From: Rhizobium sp. Leaf262
GTDB lineage: Bacteria > Pseudomonadota > Alphaproteobacteria > Rhizobiales > Rhizobiaceae
Assembly (NCBI RefSeq): GCF_001422245.1
Contig: NZ_LMMM01000002.1
Coordinates: forward strand, 855-64,854
Length of the DNA stretch: 64,000 bases
Direction of reading: 5' to 3'
Positions 46,769 through 56,227 of the stretch are shown here, piece by piece (the stretch's first letter is position 1; each line of letters begins with the position of its first letter). The notes below the pieces were generated by a model. The model was not told the DNA's origin, searched no databases, and saw only the letters and a list, made by a program, of their open reading frames with translations. The translations under genes and the position numbers were made by a program.

Positions 46769-47818
46769 TCATGCCGTTGATGCTGCGTAAAATTCCGGCA
46801 TGCCGCTGCTGGCGGCAGAGGTTACGTTGTTCAAAAATTGCCGCGAGGCCGTTTCCCAGGAATAGGACTTCGACAGAGACAGTGCTGCATCCGGGGCGCA
46901 TCCCAGTGCTGCGAGGCAGGCGGTGCGCAGATCGTCGTTGAGCGCTCCAGCCTTCGGAAATCCGCCGAGAATATCAATCGGTCCGGTCACGGGGAAGGCG
47001 GCGACCGGCACACCGCTTGCCAATGCTTCCAGAATGGTGTTGCCGAACGTGTCTGTCTTTGACGGAAAGACGAAGACGTCGGCCTGCGCATAGGCATCCG
47101 CCAGTTCTCTGCCAGTTTTTACGCCGGTGAAGAGGACGTTGGGATATCTGCCTTCAAGGTCGGCGCGGGCCGGGCCATCGCCGATCACTACTTTCGATCC
47201 GGGCAGGTCGAGATCGAGAAATTCTGGCAGGTTCTTTTCCACCGAGACGCGACCGACCGTCATATAGATCGGTCGAGGCAGGCCAAAGGGACGAGCGATT
47301 TTTTCGCGCGGGAAGAACTGCGCTGAATCGATGCCACGGCTCCAGCGTTTGAGGTTCTTGACGCCGCGCGCGTTCAGTTCGCTCTCGAGGCTCGGCGTTG
47401 CCACCATGCATGCACTGCCGCCGTTGTGAAACCAGCGTACGAACGCATAGAGCCAGCTTTCCGGTACGGGAAAGCGCGCTGCGACATATTCGGGAAAACG
47501 CGTATGGTAACTGGTGGAGAAGCGCATGCCGTGCTTGATGCACCAGCGTCGCGCCATAAAGCCGAGCGGACCTTCCGTGGCGATGTGGACGTAGGAAGGC
47601 TGGCTTTTTTCGATCTCTCTCGACACGCGACGATAGCCAGCGACGGAAAGGCGGATTTCAGGGTAGGTCGGGCAGGGTACCGAATGAAAACTCTGTGGTG
47701 TGACCATGCAGACTTCGACACCCATGCGCTCCAGCTCGGCATTGGTGTTCTCTATGGAGCGGACGACGCCGTTGACCTGTGGATGCCAGGCATCGGTCAC
47801 GATGGTAATTCTGGTCAT
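46769..47818 (-). CDS. agt: GT4 glycosyltransferase, probable glycolipid synthase (Agt-like)
   Basis: 349 aa from the ATG at 47818. GT-B fold: N-terminal RITIVTDAWHPQVNGVVRSIENT, HIATEGPLGFMARRWC, STSYHTRFPEYVAARF, and the donor-binding domain with YMTVGRVSVEKNLPEFL, ADVFVFPSKTDTFGNTILEALASG (E-x7-E motif). It is close to the diacylglycerol glucosyl/glucuronosyl transferase that I recall as Atu2297 (Agt) in A. tumefaciens, which makes phosphorus-free glycolipids in phosphate starvation. The identity rests on family and on matching gene order. A Pho-box-like array lies 56 bp upstream, which fits this role. Confidence 0.82.
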   Translation of the reverse strand: MTRITIVTDAWHPQVNGVVRSIENTNAELERMGVEVCMVTPQSFHSVPCPTYPEIRLSVAGYRRVSREIEKSQPSYVHIATEGPLGFMARRWCIKHGMRFSTSYHTRFPEYVAARFPVPESWLYAFVRWFHNGGSACMVATPSLESELNARGVKNLKRWSRGIDSAQFFPREKIARPFGLPRPIYMTVGRVSVEKNLPEFLDLDLPGSKVVIGDGPARADLEGRYPNVLFTGVKTGRELADAYAQADVFVFPSKTDTFGNTILEALASGVPVAAFPVTGPIDILGGFPKAGALNDDLRTACLAALGCAPDAALSLSKSYSWETASRQFLNNVTSAASSGMPEFYAASTA

Positions 47819-47873
47819 GCCTTGCCGACCCCCGCGCTTGCGAATCCCGACCATGCCGGGCTTCTGCGTGTAT

Positions 47874-47902
47874 GCGACAGGCGTGTTACAGCTTCATGTC
47901 AG
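47874..47902 (-). promoter_or_regulatory. Pho-box-like array of three half-sites before the GT4 gene
   Basis: Read toward the GT4 gene the sequence is CTGACAT-gaag-CTGTAAC-acgc-CTGTCGC: three 7-bp units spaced by 4 bp, an exact 11-bp period as for PhoB sites (consensus CTGTCAT-n4-CTGTCAT). The units match the consensus at 6, 5 and 5 of 7 positions. The array overlaps the kdgK stop codon and ends 55 bp before the GT4 start. I do not see a good -10. Confidence 0.62.
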
Positions 47903-48816
47903 CTCTTGGGCAATCGTGCGGGATCGATCAGTGCGCCATGATGACCGATGACTGTGGCTGCCACCCTGGCGGCGAAAGCTGCGGCGTCGTACGGTGCAGC
48001 GCCGGCCACCAGCCTGGAGAGGAAGGCACCGTTGAAACTGTCACCGGCGCTCGTGGTGTCCACCACGGAAGCGGATTGAACCGCAGGCGCGTGGCTGCGC
48101 ACTCCTCCAAAGTCCAGGGTCGCGCCCTTTGCCCCGTCCTTTACAAGGATGTCCTGAACGCCGAGTGCTCTATACCGGGATATGGTCGCCTCAACATCGG
48201 CGTCGCCAAAATTGCCGGCTTCGTCATCGAAACTGGGCATGACCAGTGTTGCCGCGCGCGCGCCGTCGGTGATGGTGTCCAGCATCGTTTGCTTGTCGGA
48301 CCACAGGCGAGGGCGAATGTTGGGATCGAATACCACGCGCTTTCCCGATGCCCTGGCGCGACGCATCTCCGCGAGAAACGTGTCGACGGCGTTGGGGTTG
48401 GCAAGAATGGCAAGCGTTATGCCGGAGAAATAGATGAGGTCCGCCGCTTCAATCGTACCCCGCAGGTGATCGGCATCGGCTGCCAGTTGGCGTGCTGCGG
48501 CTGTGCTGCGCCAGTAGCTGAATGTGCGCTCCCCGTTCATCAGGTTGATGAGGTAGAGGCCCGGCGTTCCCCCTTTGATGCGAGACACGTTGCCGGTCTC
48601 GATGCCTGCTGCCTGAATAAAAGCCAGCATCTCTTCGGAAAGAGAATCATCGCCCAATGCCGTGAAGTAATCCACTGTCCAGTCGGCGGGCAGGCAGGCG
48701 CGTGCGTACCATGCGGTGTTGAGCGTGTCTCCGGCATAGCCCTTGCGCAGCAGGCCGTCTCCTGCCTGCGAAAGCTCCACCATGCATTCGCCGATAGAAA
48801 GAAACCGTCCAGCCAC
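47899..48816 (-). CDS. kdgK: 2-Keto-3-deoxygluconate kinase (PfkB family)
   Basis: 305 aa from a GTG at 48816 with GGGAGG 8 nt upstream; longer frames lack such a site. PfkB motifs: SIGECMVELS and GYAGDTLNTAWYAR at the N-terminus, DPNIRPRLW, and the C-terminal VVDTTSAGDSFNGAFLSRL with the catalytic Asp. KdgK-type enzymes phosphorylate 2-keto-3-deoxygluconate for the Entner-Doudoroff pathway; another sugar kinase is possible. It lies head to head with the alpha-glucosidase gene. Confidence 0.88.
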   Translation of the reverse strand: MAGRFLSIGECMVELSQAGDGLLRKGYAGDTLNTAWYARACLPADWTVDYFTALGDDSLSEEMLAFIQAAGIETGNVSRIKGGTPGLYLINLMNGERTFSYWRSTAAARQLAADADHLRGTIEAADLIYFSGITLAILANPNAVDTFLAEMRRARASGKRVVFDPNIRPRLWSDKQTMLDTITDGARAATLVMPSFDDEAGNFGDADVEATISRYRALGVQDILVKDGAKGATLDFGGVRSHAPAVQSASVVDTTSAGDSFNGAFLSRLVAGAAPYDAAAFAARVAATVIGHHGALIDPARLPKS

Positions 48817-48981
48817 TGCAATTACCTCCCGAAAATTGACGCTTCGCATTACAATGCCTGTCGCAGGCTGGCAAGGGCAAGTCATCTTATGAGTGTCACC
48901 TCTTCGCAAATGCAGCACGATTGCCGTTTACGAATGGGGAAGGGCTTTATATGCTTTGGCGAGATTCACTGGAGATTGCCC

Positions 48982-50649
48982 ATGCCGGACCTGAACACCT
49001 CCACCACGACTGCCACACAAGACGGAGACTGGTGGAGGGGAGCGGTGATCTATCAGGTCTATCCCCGCTCGTTTCAGGATACGACAGGCGACGGCTATGG
49101 CGACCTTGCCGGCGTGACCAAGCGTCTATCCTATATCGCGTCGCTTGGCGTCGACGGCATCTGGCTGTCGCCGTTTTTCACATCACCCATGGCGGATATG
49201 GGTTACGATGTTTCCGACTATTGCAATGTCGATCCGATGTTTGGAACGCTTGCGGATTTCGACCAACTGATAGCCGAGGCACATCGACTGGGTCTTAAGG
49301 TGATCATCGATCAGGTCATCTCCCATACGTCTGACCAGCACCCCTGGTTCAAGGACAGCCGCGCAAGCCGTACAAATTCCAAAGCGGACTGGTATGTCTG
49401 GGCCAATCCCAAACCGGATGGCACCGCTCCCACCAACTGGCTTTCCGTATTCGGCGGTCCGGCCTGGGAATGGGACGGCGTGCGCAAGCAATATTACATG
49501 CACAATTTTCTCACCTCCCAGCCGGACTTGAACTTCCACAATGTCGAGGTTCAGGATGCGCTCCTGGAAACGGTGCGGTTCTGGCTGGAGCGGGGTGTCG
49601 ACGGTTTCCGGCTCGATACGGTCAATTACTACTTCCACGATAAGCTGTTGCGCGATAATCCTCCACATGCACCCGACAGTGACGACGCGGGTCTGGACGC
49701 GCCGGATGTAAACCCCTACGGCATGCAGAGCCACGTTCACGACAAGACGCAGTTTGAAAACATTGCGTTTCTCCAACGTTTTCGTTCGCTGCTTGATGAG
49801 TATCAGGGGCGCATGACGGTAGGCGAGGTGGGGGACGGCGCTCGCTCGCTCGAAACTGTTGCGGCTTATACGTCCAATAATGACAAGCTCAACATGTGCT
49901 ACACCTTCGACCTTTTGGGGCCGGATTTTACCGCAAAGCACATTCGTGACGCCGTGGATGGTTTCGACAAGGCCGTAACCGATGGCTGGGTGTGCTGGGC
50001 GTTCTCCAACCATGACGTCGTGCGCCATCTGAGCCGCTTTTCAGAGGGTGTCGAAGAGCAGACATGTGTCGCCAAGCTCGCCTTCAATGTTCTTGCGAGC
50101 CTGCGTGGCTCTATCTGCCTCTATCAGGGTGAGGAACTGGCGCTGACGGAAGCCGAGCTCGCCTTCGAAGATTTGCGTGATCCCTATGGAATTCGCTTCT
50201 GGCCCGCCTTCAAAGGCCGCGATGGATGCCGCACGCCAATGGTATGGGAAACGGGAAGTCCGAATGCCGGGTTCACGACGGCGGAAAAGCCATGGCTGCC
50301 TGTTCCCTACGCCCACGCCATGCTGGCGGCGGATGGGCAACAGCGCAAGCCGGATTCGGTCCTGAATCATTACAAAGCCGTTCTGGAATTCCGCAAGCGA
50401 CACGCCGTGCTGCGCGATGGCGACATGCATTTTCTGGACACGCAGCAGGACCTTTTGGCGTTCACGCGCACGAAGAATGATGAGACGATGCTCTTCGTTT
50501 TCAATCTTACCCGCGAGCCTGTCGATTATCTCGTCCCGAGCGAGTTGAAGTTCGGTGAGGTATTGCAAATGCCGGGTTTTGCACCGCATTTCGACGCCGG
50601 GGTCGTCAAGCTGGATGGGCTGGATGCCTTTTGCGGGATTTTGACGTGA
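48982..50649 (+). CDS. aglA: GH13 alpha-glucosidase
   Basis: 555 aa from the ATG at 48982 (GGAG 7 nt upstream); a much longer upstream frame is antisense to kdgK. GH13 motifs: VIYQVYPRSFQDTTGDGYGDL, DQVISHTSDQHPWF, nucleophile Asp ~212 in GFRLDTVNYY, acid/base Glu ~281 in TVGEVGDG, and FSNHDVVRH ~345. It hydrolyses alpha-1,4 or 1,6 glucosides such as maltose, sucrose or trehalose in the cytoplasm. The name aglA is by similarity to the rhizobial agl locus; no agl transporter genes are here. Confidence 0.88.
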   Translation: MPDLNTSTTTATQDGDWWRGAVIYQVYPRSFQDTTGDGYGDLAGVTKRLSYIASLGVDGIWLSPFFTSPMADMGYDVSDYCNVDPMFGTLADFDQLIAEAHRLGLKVIIDQVISHTSDQHPWFKDSRASRTNSKADWYVWANPKPDGTAPTNWLSVFGGPAWEWDGVRKQYYMHNFLTSQPDLNFHNVEVQDALLETVRFWLERGVDGFRLDTVNYYFHDKLLRDNPPHAPDSDDAGLDAPDVNPYGMQSHVHDKTQFENIAFLQRFRSLLDEYQGRMTVGEVGDGARSLETVAAYTSNNDKLNMCYTFDLLGPDFTAKHIRDAVDGFDKAVTDGWVCWAFSNHDVVRHLSRFSEGVEEQTCVAKLAFNVLASLRGSICLYQGEELALTEAELAFEDLRDPYGIRFWPAFKGRDGCRTPMVWETGSPNAGFTTAEKPWLPVPYAHAMLAADGQQRKPDSVLNHYKAVLEFRKRHAVLRDGDMHFLDTQQDLLAFTRTKNDETMLFVFNLTREPVDYLVPSELKFGEVLQMPGFAPHFDAGVVKLDGLDAFCGILT

Positions 50650-50671
50650 GGAGGCAGCGTTCGCCGCAAGC

Positions 50672-51640
50672 TTACAGAATACCCTTCGTCATCTCCGGAT
50701 CGAGACTGAGGATGAATTGCCATAGCAGCGCTTTGTCGAACTGCTCCTCCCGGCACATCATCCAGCTAAGGGCCTGCTGGGATGACCAGCCTTTCTTATA
50801 GGGGCGTGTGGACGTGAGTGCGTCGAAGACATCGCAGATCGTGCTCATGCGAACTTCGGTGCTGATCTCGTCGGCGCTCAGCCTGTTGGGGTAGCCCTTG
50901 CCATCCAGACGTTCGTGGTGGGACCGGCAGATATCGAGAACCAGCGCAGGCATCCTGCCGTGTGTGGAGAGCAGCTGATAGCCGCGTTCGGGATGTTCCT
51001 CGACCGTGTAGCGCTCTGCAGTGTTCAACGGTCCCTGCTTTTGTAGAATAGTCAAAGGGATGGTCAGCTTACCGATGTCGTGCAGAATGCCGGCCATGCA
51101 CAGATGTTCGACGGTTTCGTCGTCCATGTGCATCGATCTTCCGAAATGCAGCAACAGGGCGGCGACTGCAAGCGAGTGAACGAAGGTCGCGCTGTCTCGG
51201 AAGCGCAGACGCGACATGCCAATGTAGAGCGAAGGGTTCTCTTCCATCGTCCGGGCCACATCGGTCACCAAAGGCGTGAAAGCTTCCACCGTGATCGTTC
51301 GACCCAGACAGACGTCCTCGATCAGCGAGCGTGCTTCGGCAGTCTGGCCCTTGATCTTCAGAGAGGTTTCTATCCTGTCCTGCTTGGTTGCACTCGCAAT
51401 GTTGCGCGCGCCCGAACCGTGGGAGTGTTCAATAGGACGCCCCAATGCAGTGTTGATGAAAACTGCACTGATGTTGCTTCTCTGGATAATGTCTATTTCA
51501 TTGCCGGAGCGGACAGTAAATCGCCTGCCCAATGTCGGACTATCCTGCCAGGCACCTTCGATCGCTTCTACGAACATGCCAATTTTCAACTGCGACTTGT
51601 CTATTCTTGTTACAACCACAGAATGCTCCGGCAGTGGCAC
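50672..51640 (-). CDS. HD-GYP domain phosphodiesterase-like protein
   Basis: 322 aa from a GTG at 51640; a GTG at 51619 has a better Shine-Dalgarno (GGAG 6 nt upstream) and may be the true start. N-terminal DUF3391-type domain (~15-100), then the HD-GYP domain with HDIGK (~188), SHHERLDGKGYP (~245) and the second HSLAVAALL His (~155). HD-GYP proteins degrade cyclic di-GMP to GMP, so it should affect motility or biofilm state. No membrane segment or receiver domain. It converges with aglA. Confidence 0.9.
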   Translation of the reverse strand: MPLPEHSVVVTRIDKSQLKIGMFVEAIEGAWQDSPTLGRRFTVRSGNEIDIIQRSNISAVFINTALGRPIEHSHGSGARNIASATKQDRIETSLKIKGQTAEARSLIEDVCLGRTITVEAFTPLVTDVARTMEENPSLYIGMSRLRFRDSATFVHSLAVAALLLHFGRSMHMDDETVEHLCMAGILHDIGKLTIPLTILQKQGPLNTAERYTVEEHPERGYQLLSTHGRMPALVLDICRSHHERLDGKGYPNRLSADEISTEVRMSTICDVFDALTSTRPYKKGWSSQQALSWMMCREEQFDKALLWQFILSLDPEMTKGIL

Positions 51641-51716
51641 CTCTTCCCGTAGATCGTTATTTAACGTAACTGTCTTAATTTAATGTGAGTATGTTTTTAT
51701 ATTTGGGTCCATTCAA

Positions 51717-53429
51717 TTAGTTATTTCTTGGATCAATGAGCGCAAACCGGTCGACATCCACCATTCCCATGTCCGAAATCTTGAGATGCGGGATGACGGG
51801 CAAAGGCAGAAAGGCGACTTGCAGGAAGGGCTCCTCCAATGTGGTGCCCAGTGCATAAGCGGCTTTTCTCAATTCGTGCAGCGTGTCGCGCACAGTCTCA
51901 TATGGCTCAAGGCTCATAAGCCCCGCCACCGGAAGTGCAATCTCCCCGGTGACCTTGCCGTTCTCTACCACAACGAAGCCGCCCTTGATGTCCCCTAGAC
52001 GATTTGCCGCCTGGGCCATGTCGTCCTCATTGACGCCGACGACGCAGATGTTGTGACTGTCATGCCCGACGGTGGAGGCAATGGCGCCTTTCTTGAGGCC
52101 GAAGCCCTGAACGAAGCCGTTGGCATGGTTGCCGTTCTTTCCATGGCGCTCGATGACAGCAACCTTGATGATGTCATTGTCGAGATCGACACTTGTCTGA
52201 TTTCCATCCGTGGGCAGTGTGTAGCGGCGATGTTCGGTGATGATCTTTCCGGGCATGACGCCAATGACCGGTGTCTCACTTTCGGTAGCGGGAACGCCGA
52301 AATGGGAGGCGTGTACCGGTCGTGTCTTGACGCTGTCCAGGCCCACGGGCGCTACGGACTTGCGGCCGGCGAAGAGATCGTCGGTGACCCTGCGTCCGGC
52401 GGAAAACACCATGCTGGCCTTGCAGTTCTGCAGCGTATCAATGACCACCAGATCAGCGCGCCAGCCGGGCGCGACAAGGCCTCGGTCGCGGAGGCCGAAG
52501 GCTTTTGCAGCGGAAATCGATGCGGCGCGATAGATCGCCAGCGGTTCGACGCCACTTCGAATGGCGGTTCTGATCATATAATCAAGGTGGCCCTGCTCGG
52601 CGATGTCGAGCGGGTTGCGGTCATCGGTGCAAAGCGCAAGATAGGGAGACAGCCGCTCGGTGATGATGGGCATCAGCGCGTGCAGATCCTTGGAAACCGA
52701 GCCTTCACGCACAAGGATATGCATGCCTTTACGGATTTTCTCCAGCGCTTCCGTCGCGGTGGTGCACTCATGCTCGGTTCGGATACCGGCAGACAGATAA
52801 CCGTTCAAAGCGGTGCCGGATAGGAGCGGGGCGTGACCATCGATGTGCTGGCCCTGAAATGCCTCGAGCTTGGCCATACAGATCGGATCTTTGTGAATCA
52901 CGCCCGGGAAGTTCATGAACTCGGCAAGGCCGATGACTTTCGGGTGGTTCCGAAACGGCAGCAGTTTTTCGATCGGCAGATCGGCACCGGAGGTTTCCAG
53001 ATGCGTTGCGGGAACGCAAGATGAAAGCTGGACGCGAATGTCCATAATGGTCTCCAGCGAAGAATCCAGAAAGAACTGGATGCCTTCGCTGCCCAAAACA
53101 TTGGCGATTTCGTGCGGATCGCAAATGACCGTCGTTACACCATAGGGAAGTACGCAACGGTCGAATTCATGAGGCGTGACCAGCGAGGACTCGATGTGAA
53201 GATGCGTGTCGATGAAGCCGGGCACGACGATTTTGCCGGTGATGTCGATGACCTCTACACCTTCGTATTTGTGACCCGTACCAACGATGGTATCGCCACA
53301 GATCGCGATATCGGATGCGACCAGTTCACCCGTGACGAGGTCGAAGAAACGGCCGCCTCTCAGCACGATATCCGCTTTTTCGCGTCCAGTTCCCTGATCG
53401 ATTCTGCGTTCGAGTGCGGATGCCATCAT
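51717..53429 (-). CDS. ade: Adenine deaminase
   Basis: 570 aa, the usual size. Amidohydrolase motifs: [40 protein letters not shown] (H-x-H and D-x-H blocks), [40 protein letters not shown], and [17 protein letters not shown] in the C-terminal domain. It deaminates adenine to hypoxanthine with Mn/Fe and so feeds the xanthine dehydrogenase encoded 18 kb away. A second ATG one codon later (53426) is equally possible. Single-gene unit. Confidence 0.95.
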   Translation of the reverse strand: MMASALERRIDQGTGREKADIVLRGGRFFDLVTGELVASDIAICGDTIVGTGHKYEGVEVIDITGKIVVPGFIDTHLHIESSLVTPHEFDRCVLPYGVTTVICDPHEIANVLGSEGIQFFLDSSLETIMDIRVQLSSCVPATHLETSGADLPIEKLLPFRNHPKVIGLAEFMNFPGVIHKDPICMAKLEAFQGQHIDGHAPLLSGTALNGYLSAGIRTEHECTTATEALEKIRKGMHILVREGSVSKDLHALMPIITERLSPYLALCTDDRNPLDIAEQGHLDYMIRTAIRSGVEPLAIYRAASISAAKAFGLRDRGLVAPGWRADLVVIDTLQNCKASMVFSAGRRVTDDLFAGRKSVAPVGLDSVKTRPVHASHFGVPATESETPVIGVMPGKIITEHRRYTLPTDGNQTSVDLDNDIIKVAVIERHGKNGNHANGFVQGFGLKKGAIASTVGHDSHNICVVGVNEDDMAQAANRLGDIKGGFVVVENGKVTGEIALPVAGLMSLEPYETVRDTLHELRKAAYALGTTLEEPFLQVAFLPLPVIPHLKISDMGMVDVDRFALIDPRNN

Positions 53430-53499
53430 TTACCTCATCTTTATCGTGCTGCTGGCCAGAGTAAGCAGATGCGCCAAGCGCTTGTCCAGCAAATCCGGG

Positions 53500-53537
53500 T
53501 ATAAAAACAAAACCGGGCGCGACTGGCGCGCCCGGTT
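53500..53537 (-). terminator. Terminator after the amino-acid binding protein gene
   Basis: Perfect 11-bp stem AACCGGGCGCG / CGCGCCCGGTT (53511-53521, 53527-53537) with a 5-nt loop; on the minus strand it is followed by TTGTTTTTAT. It ends the livJ-like gene. Confidence 0.9.
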
Positions 53538-53559
53538 CAATAGTGGCGTTCAGCGTATA

Positions 53560-54666
53560 TTACTCGGCGGAAACGATCTTGCCGTTTTCCCACTTGTAAA
53601 GAGAGAAGGCCTGCGAGGTCAGGTCACCCGTCTCGCCATACGTCAGTTTGCCGATGGCAGTCGCCACAGGCTCGCCGGCCTTCAAGGCCTTTGCGACGGC
53701 TTCGGAGTCTTCTGCGCTTCCGGCCTTTTCAATGCCTGCCTTCAAGACTTCGACGGCTGCGTAAGCGTTGAGCGTAAAGGCTTCTGCGGGAATGTTGGCC
53801 GCAGTCAGTGCGTCGGCAGCAGCCTTGGAGTCGGCACTCTTGGTGGCATCGGCCGCATTGGTGAAGATGGTGCCAGCGGCTGCGTCACCGCCGATGCTCC
53901 AGAATTCGGTGTTGGACAGTCCGTCGCCGCCAATCACGGTTGCCTTTGCGCCTGCGTCCTTCAACTGGCGAACCAGAAGGCCAGCCTCTGGGTGATAACC
54001 GCCGAAGTAGACGACATCGACATTTTCAGACTTCAGACGGGTGGTGAGCGCGCTAAGATCCTTTTCGCCTGGTGTCAGGGCGTCATAGAATACCTCGGTC
54101 ACGCCACCGGCATTGAGCGTCTTCTTGAAGGAGTCAGCGAGGCCTTTGCCATACGCGCCCTTGTCGTGGATAACGGCGATGCGGCGATCCTTCAGCTGCG
54201 CCAGCACGAGCTTTGCTGCCACTTCGGCCTGCTGGTCGTCGCGACCGCACGTCCGCAGCACGTTCCACAGGCTGCGGTTTGTCAGATCGGGTGCGGTTGC
54301 CGTGGGCGTGACCATCAGGATGCCGTTTTCAGCAAACACGTCGGATGCAGGAATGGCGACACCGGAGGTCACCGGGCCAACGACGAAACGAATGCCTTCG
54401 GCCACCAGCTGGTTTGCCGCAGAAACGCCCTGCTTGGGCTCGCCGCCATCGTCTGCAAGCTTCAGGACGACCTGCTCGCCCAGAATGCCACCATTCTTGT
54501 TGATGACATCAACGGCAGTCTGTGCGCCCTTCTTGACCTGATCACCATAGGCAGCGACCGGACCTGTCAGCGGCGCGATGAGGCCAATGACGATCTCGGC
54601 ATGCGCCAGCGGTGCGAAGGCAACCGATGCGGCAAGCGTCAGGCCCGATAAAATCTTGAATTTCAT
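53560..54666 (-). CDS. Branched-chain amino acid ABC transporter substrate-binding protein
   Basis: 368 aa with a signal peptide ([23 protein letters not shown]). Periplasmic binding protein type I of the LivJ/Leu-Ile-Val type: [61 protein letters not shown] and [17 protein letters not shown]. It would capture leucine, isoleucine, valine or related amino acids in the periplasm. No livHMGF permease or ATPase gene is nearby, so it is an orphan that must use a distant transporter. Flanked by ade and a DUF3095 gene. Confidence 0.92.
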   Translation of the reverse strand: MKFKILSGLTLAASVAFAPLAHAEIVIGLIAPLTGPVAAYGDQVKKGAQTAVDVINKNGGILGEQVVLKLADDGGEPKQGVSAANQLVAEGIRFVVGPVTSGVAIPASDVFAENGILMVTPTATAPDLTNRSLWNVLRTCGRDDQQAEVAAKLVLAQLKDRRIAVIHDKGAYGKGLADSFKKTLNAGGVTEVFYDALTPGEKDLSALTTRLKSENVDVVYFGGYHPEAGLLVRQLKDAGAKATVIGGDGLSNTEFWSIGGDAAAGTIFTNAADATKSADSKAAADALTAANIPAEAFTLNAYAAVEVLKAGIEKAGSAEDSEAVAKALKAGEPVATAIGKLTYGETGDLTSQAFSLYKWENGKIVSAE

Positions 54667-54950
54667 TACTGTCTCTCCTTGGGTTGTTTCGTGTCCCCGA
54701 TGTCACCGGAAGCAGGTGCGCTTGCGTAGCGCAGATCAAGCCTTGTCCCGGACCACGCGGTGCCGTCTCATATTTGATTTCCGACATCCTGTTCTGGTCT
54801 TACTCGCCAGAGGCGATTTCGCAAGCCATGTTTGATCTATTTCACATGCGTCTGCGTAAATCCTTGGTGAGCACAGACCGGGTACCTGTTTTGCAGGGTT
54901 CGCGACTTTGACTGCTGGCTTTTCGATGCAGACGGGGAGATAGTGACGTC

Positions 54951-56120
54951 ATGACGCCATCCGACGAAGAGTTTCTAAAAAGCCTGCCGGTCTTTCTGCA
55001 TTTCGAAGATGTAGCGGACCCCATGCTTTATCGCGCTCTTCCCGATGGCTGGGCGCTTGCGCTGGCGGATATCATCGATTCCACCGGCGCAATCGAAACC
55101 GGCCGCTACAAGGCGGTGAATATGGCAGGGGCGGGTGTCATTTCCGGCCTCCTGAATGCCCTCCAGCGCCATGATCTTCCTTTCATCTTCGGTGGCGATG
55201 GAGCGGCAGTTGCGATTGCCCCCTCGCAGATCGATGCGGCACGCGACGCTCTGGCAAAGGTGCAGACATGGGTATCGGATGATATCGGCCTGATGTTGAG
55301 AGCTGCCATCGTGCCGCTGTCCGCCATCCGCGATGAGGGCTTCGATGTCCGCGTTGCGCGTTTTCAGGCGAGCGACGATGTGTCCTATGCCATGTTTTCC
55401 GGCGGTGGAAACCATTGGGCCGATGAACAGATGAAAGCCGGTCGTTTTCTGGTCGATCCTGCAGAAGCCGGGGCTAGGCCGGATCTGACCGGCTTGTCCT
55501 GCCGCTGGAACCCCATTGAAGCGGCGCGTGGCAAAGTGGTTTCCATCATAGCTCTTCCGGGGCCGAATACCAATCCGCTGGCATTTCGCGAAATCGTCTC
55601 CGAAATCGTTGCGCTGGCCAATGAGGACGGGCGAGGCGGGCACCCGGTGCCGGTCGACGGACCTCCACTCGGCTTCATACGGGAAGGTCTGGTTCTCGAG
55701 GCCAAATCCCTGTCCGCCTATCGTGACCGTGTTGCACAGCTTCGCAAAGGGGCTTGGGTCCTTTTCCAGACCATCCTCATCGCGGTCCTCTATCGCTTCA
55801 AAAAGACGGTCGGCCGATTTGATCCCGTGCAGTACAAGCGCTCGGTGGCCAGCAATACGGATTTTCGCAAGTTCGATGACGGGCTGAAAATGACCGTCGA
55901 CGTGGATGGCGATACCCTCAAAAGGATCAAGGCGAGACTGGAAGGGGCGGCGCGCGAGGGCATCTGCTTTTATGGCCTTCACGAGCAGGACACTGCGCTT
56001 ATGACCTGCATCGTGCCTTCGCCATTGTCGAAAGACCACATGCATTTCGTCGATGGTGGTGATGGAGGTTATGCAAAAGCCGCAAGTCATCTCAAGGCGC
56101 AAATGCAGTCTATGATCTGA
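54951..56120 (+). CDS. DUF3095 protein with cyclase/GGDEF-like motifs
   Basis: 389 aa, ATG with no clear Shine-Dalgarno. It matches the DUF3095 family. In the N-terminal part LALADIIDSTGAIETG (Asp40) and FIFGGDGAAVAIAP (Asp83) are 43 residues apart, as are the two metal-binding Asp of class III nucleotide cyclases and of GGDEF domains. The C-terminal half (RFDPVQYKRSVASNTDFRKFDDGLKM) is unlike known domains; one hydrophobic stretch (GAWVLFQTILIAVLY) is near residue 270. Whether it makes a cyclic nucleotide is unknown. It is a single-gene unit on the plus strand. Confidence 0.82.
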   Translation: MTPSDEEFLKSLPVFLHFEDVADPMLYRALPDGWALALADIIDSTGAIETGRYKAVNMAGAGVISGLLNALQRHDLPFIFGGDGAAVAIAPSQIDAARDALAKVQTWVSDDIGLMLRAAIVPLSAIRDEGFDVRVARFQASDDVSYAMFSGGGNHWADEQMKAGRFLVDPAEAGARPDLTGLSCRWNPIEAARGKVVSIIALPGPNTNPLAFREIVSEIVALANEDGRGGHPVPVDGPPLGFIREGLVLEAKSLSAYRDRVAQLRKGAWVLFQTILIAVLYRFKKTVGRFDPVQYKRSVASNTDFRKFDDGLKMTVDVDGDTLKRIKARLEGAAREGICFYGLHEQDTALMTCIVPSPLSKDHMHFVDGGDGGYAKAASHLKAQMQSMI

Positions 56121-56128
56121 CAAAAAAG

Positions 56129-56163
56129 AAAAACGCCATGCAACCGTAAGGGTGCATGGCGTT
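56129..56163 (-). terminator. Terminator after nolR
   Basis: Stem AACGCCATGCA / TGCATGGCGTT (56132-56142, 56153-56163), perfect over 11 bp, with a 10-nt loop. On the minus strand it is followed by TTTCTTTTTTG, so it ends the nolR transcript; the plus strand has no U-tract. Confidence 0.85.
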
Positions 56164-56227
56164 AACAACGCAACACCGGCAACCAGCTTTAATGAAGCCG
56201 GTTACGCAGTGATGTTCGCGCTAACAT

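Noticed and set aside
46632-46901. 89-codon minus frame after the GT4 gene
   Set aside because: It overlaps the end of the GT4 gene in another frame, has no family character, and the gap 46560-46768 shows no other sign of a gene.
47872-48981. N-terminal extension of the alpha-glucosidase frame by about 370 codons
   Set aside because: It is antisense to kdgK; the GH13 domain begins right after the ATG at 48982, which has a good Shine-Dalgarno.
54975-56168. 397-codon minus-strand frame over the DUF3095 gene
   Set aside because: Antisense shadow; the plus frame has family blocks and metal motifs, while the minus frame has none.
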